Part shown: in pieces, positions 63,948 through 64,000 of the stretch | Layout of the letters: each line of letters starts with the position of its first letter | How positions within the stretch are numbered: position 1 is the stretch's first letter | Source of the DNA: Cercis canadensis | Taxonomy: Eukaryota > Streptophyta > Magnoliopsida > Fabales > Fabaceae | DNA length: 64,000 nucleotides | Reading direction: 5' to 3' | NCBI GenBank assembly: GCA_003255065.1 | Contig: QAOA01003577.1 | Location: forward strand, 815,266-879,265 | The notes under the pieces: generated by a model | What the model was told of the DNA's origin: nothing | The model's database searches: none | Seen by the model: the letters and a program-made list of their open reading frames with translations, nothing else | Made by a program: the position numbers and the translations under genes

Positions 63948-64000
63948 GTAAGTAAATCAGCCAGAAATTTTTTTAATCTGCTTTAAGATTTCCTTCCTAA

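Noticed and set aside
1..64000. CRISPR arrays, bacterial operons, organelle insertions, rRNA genes
   Set aside because: No regular spacer-repeat arrays, ribosome-binding-site-led gene strings, or recognisable plastid, mitochondrial or rRNA sequence were seen.

Overview
The window is nuclear DNA from a flowering plant, most likely a eudicot (probably a rosid; species not identifiable from sequence alone). Genes are interrupted by many GT-AG introns, intergenic DNA is very AT-rich, there are LINE, MITE and SINE-like remnants, and the proteins match plant-only families (EGY, LBD, SUVR, PCO, RRP6-like, DUF639, FIP2). No prokaryotic operon, CRISPR array, phage or virus was seen.

Layout, left to right: the 5' part of a PNET2/NEMP-type nuclear-envelope gene on the minus strand, running off the left edge (105-1862); a 5'-truncated LINE fragment with zf-RVT and RNase H (3013-4053); EGY2, a chloroplast site-2 protease, 10 exons, plus (4869-10090); an LBD20-like LOB-domain gene, plus (11469-12428); SUVR3, a SET-domain methyltransferase, minus, convergent with the LBD gene (13345-15082); a decayed RAD6/UBC2-type ubiquitin-conjugating gene, plus (16094-16947); an LRR receptor-like pseudokinase, minus (18244-22162); a 6.4 kb gap with no recognisable gene; a plant cysteine oxidase, minus, with a hypoxia-responsive promoter element (28534-30222); RRP6L2, a nuclear exosome 3'-5' exonuclease, 14 exons, minus (33916-43363); a p23 HSP90 co-chaperone, plus (45527-48235); a broken cytosolic pyruvate kinase gene, minus (49212-51567); a tandem/foldback repeat block (51759-52800); a DUF639 membrane protein, 10 exons, minus (53607-58171); and FIP2, a BTB/pentapeptide-repeat protein, plus, running off the right edge (59252-63947).

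The genes do not form a pathway. The strongest organising signal is conserved gene order: from established Arabidopsis numbering, SUVR3 (At3g03750), LBD20 (At3g03760), the LRR pseudokinase (At3g03770) and p23-2 (At3g03773) are neighbours on chromosome 3. Their counterparts appear here in one region, with the UBC pseudogene, PCO and RRP6L2 placed among them.

Exon models were built by hand from splice sites, reading-frame continuity and family knowledge. For each intact gene the exons join in frame into a protein of about the family's usual length. I found no clear undescribed multi-gene system. The most notable items are two unannotated-type pseudogenes (UBC2-like and pyruvate kinase), an exact HRPE match before PCO, a telo-box before RRP6L2, a 5-nt coding start exon in p23, a GC-AG intron in FIP2, and several probable assembly seams marked by single N bases.
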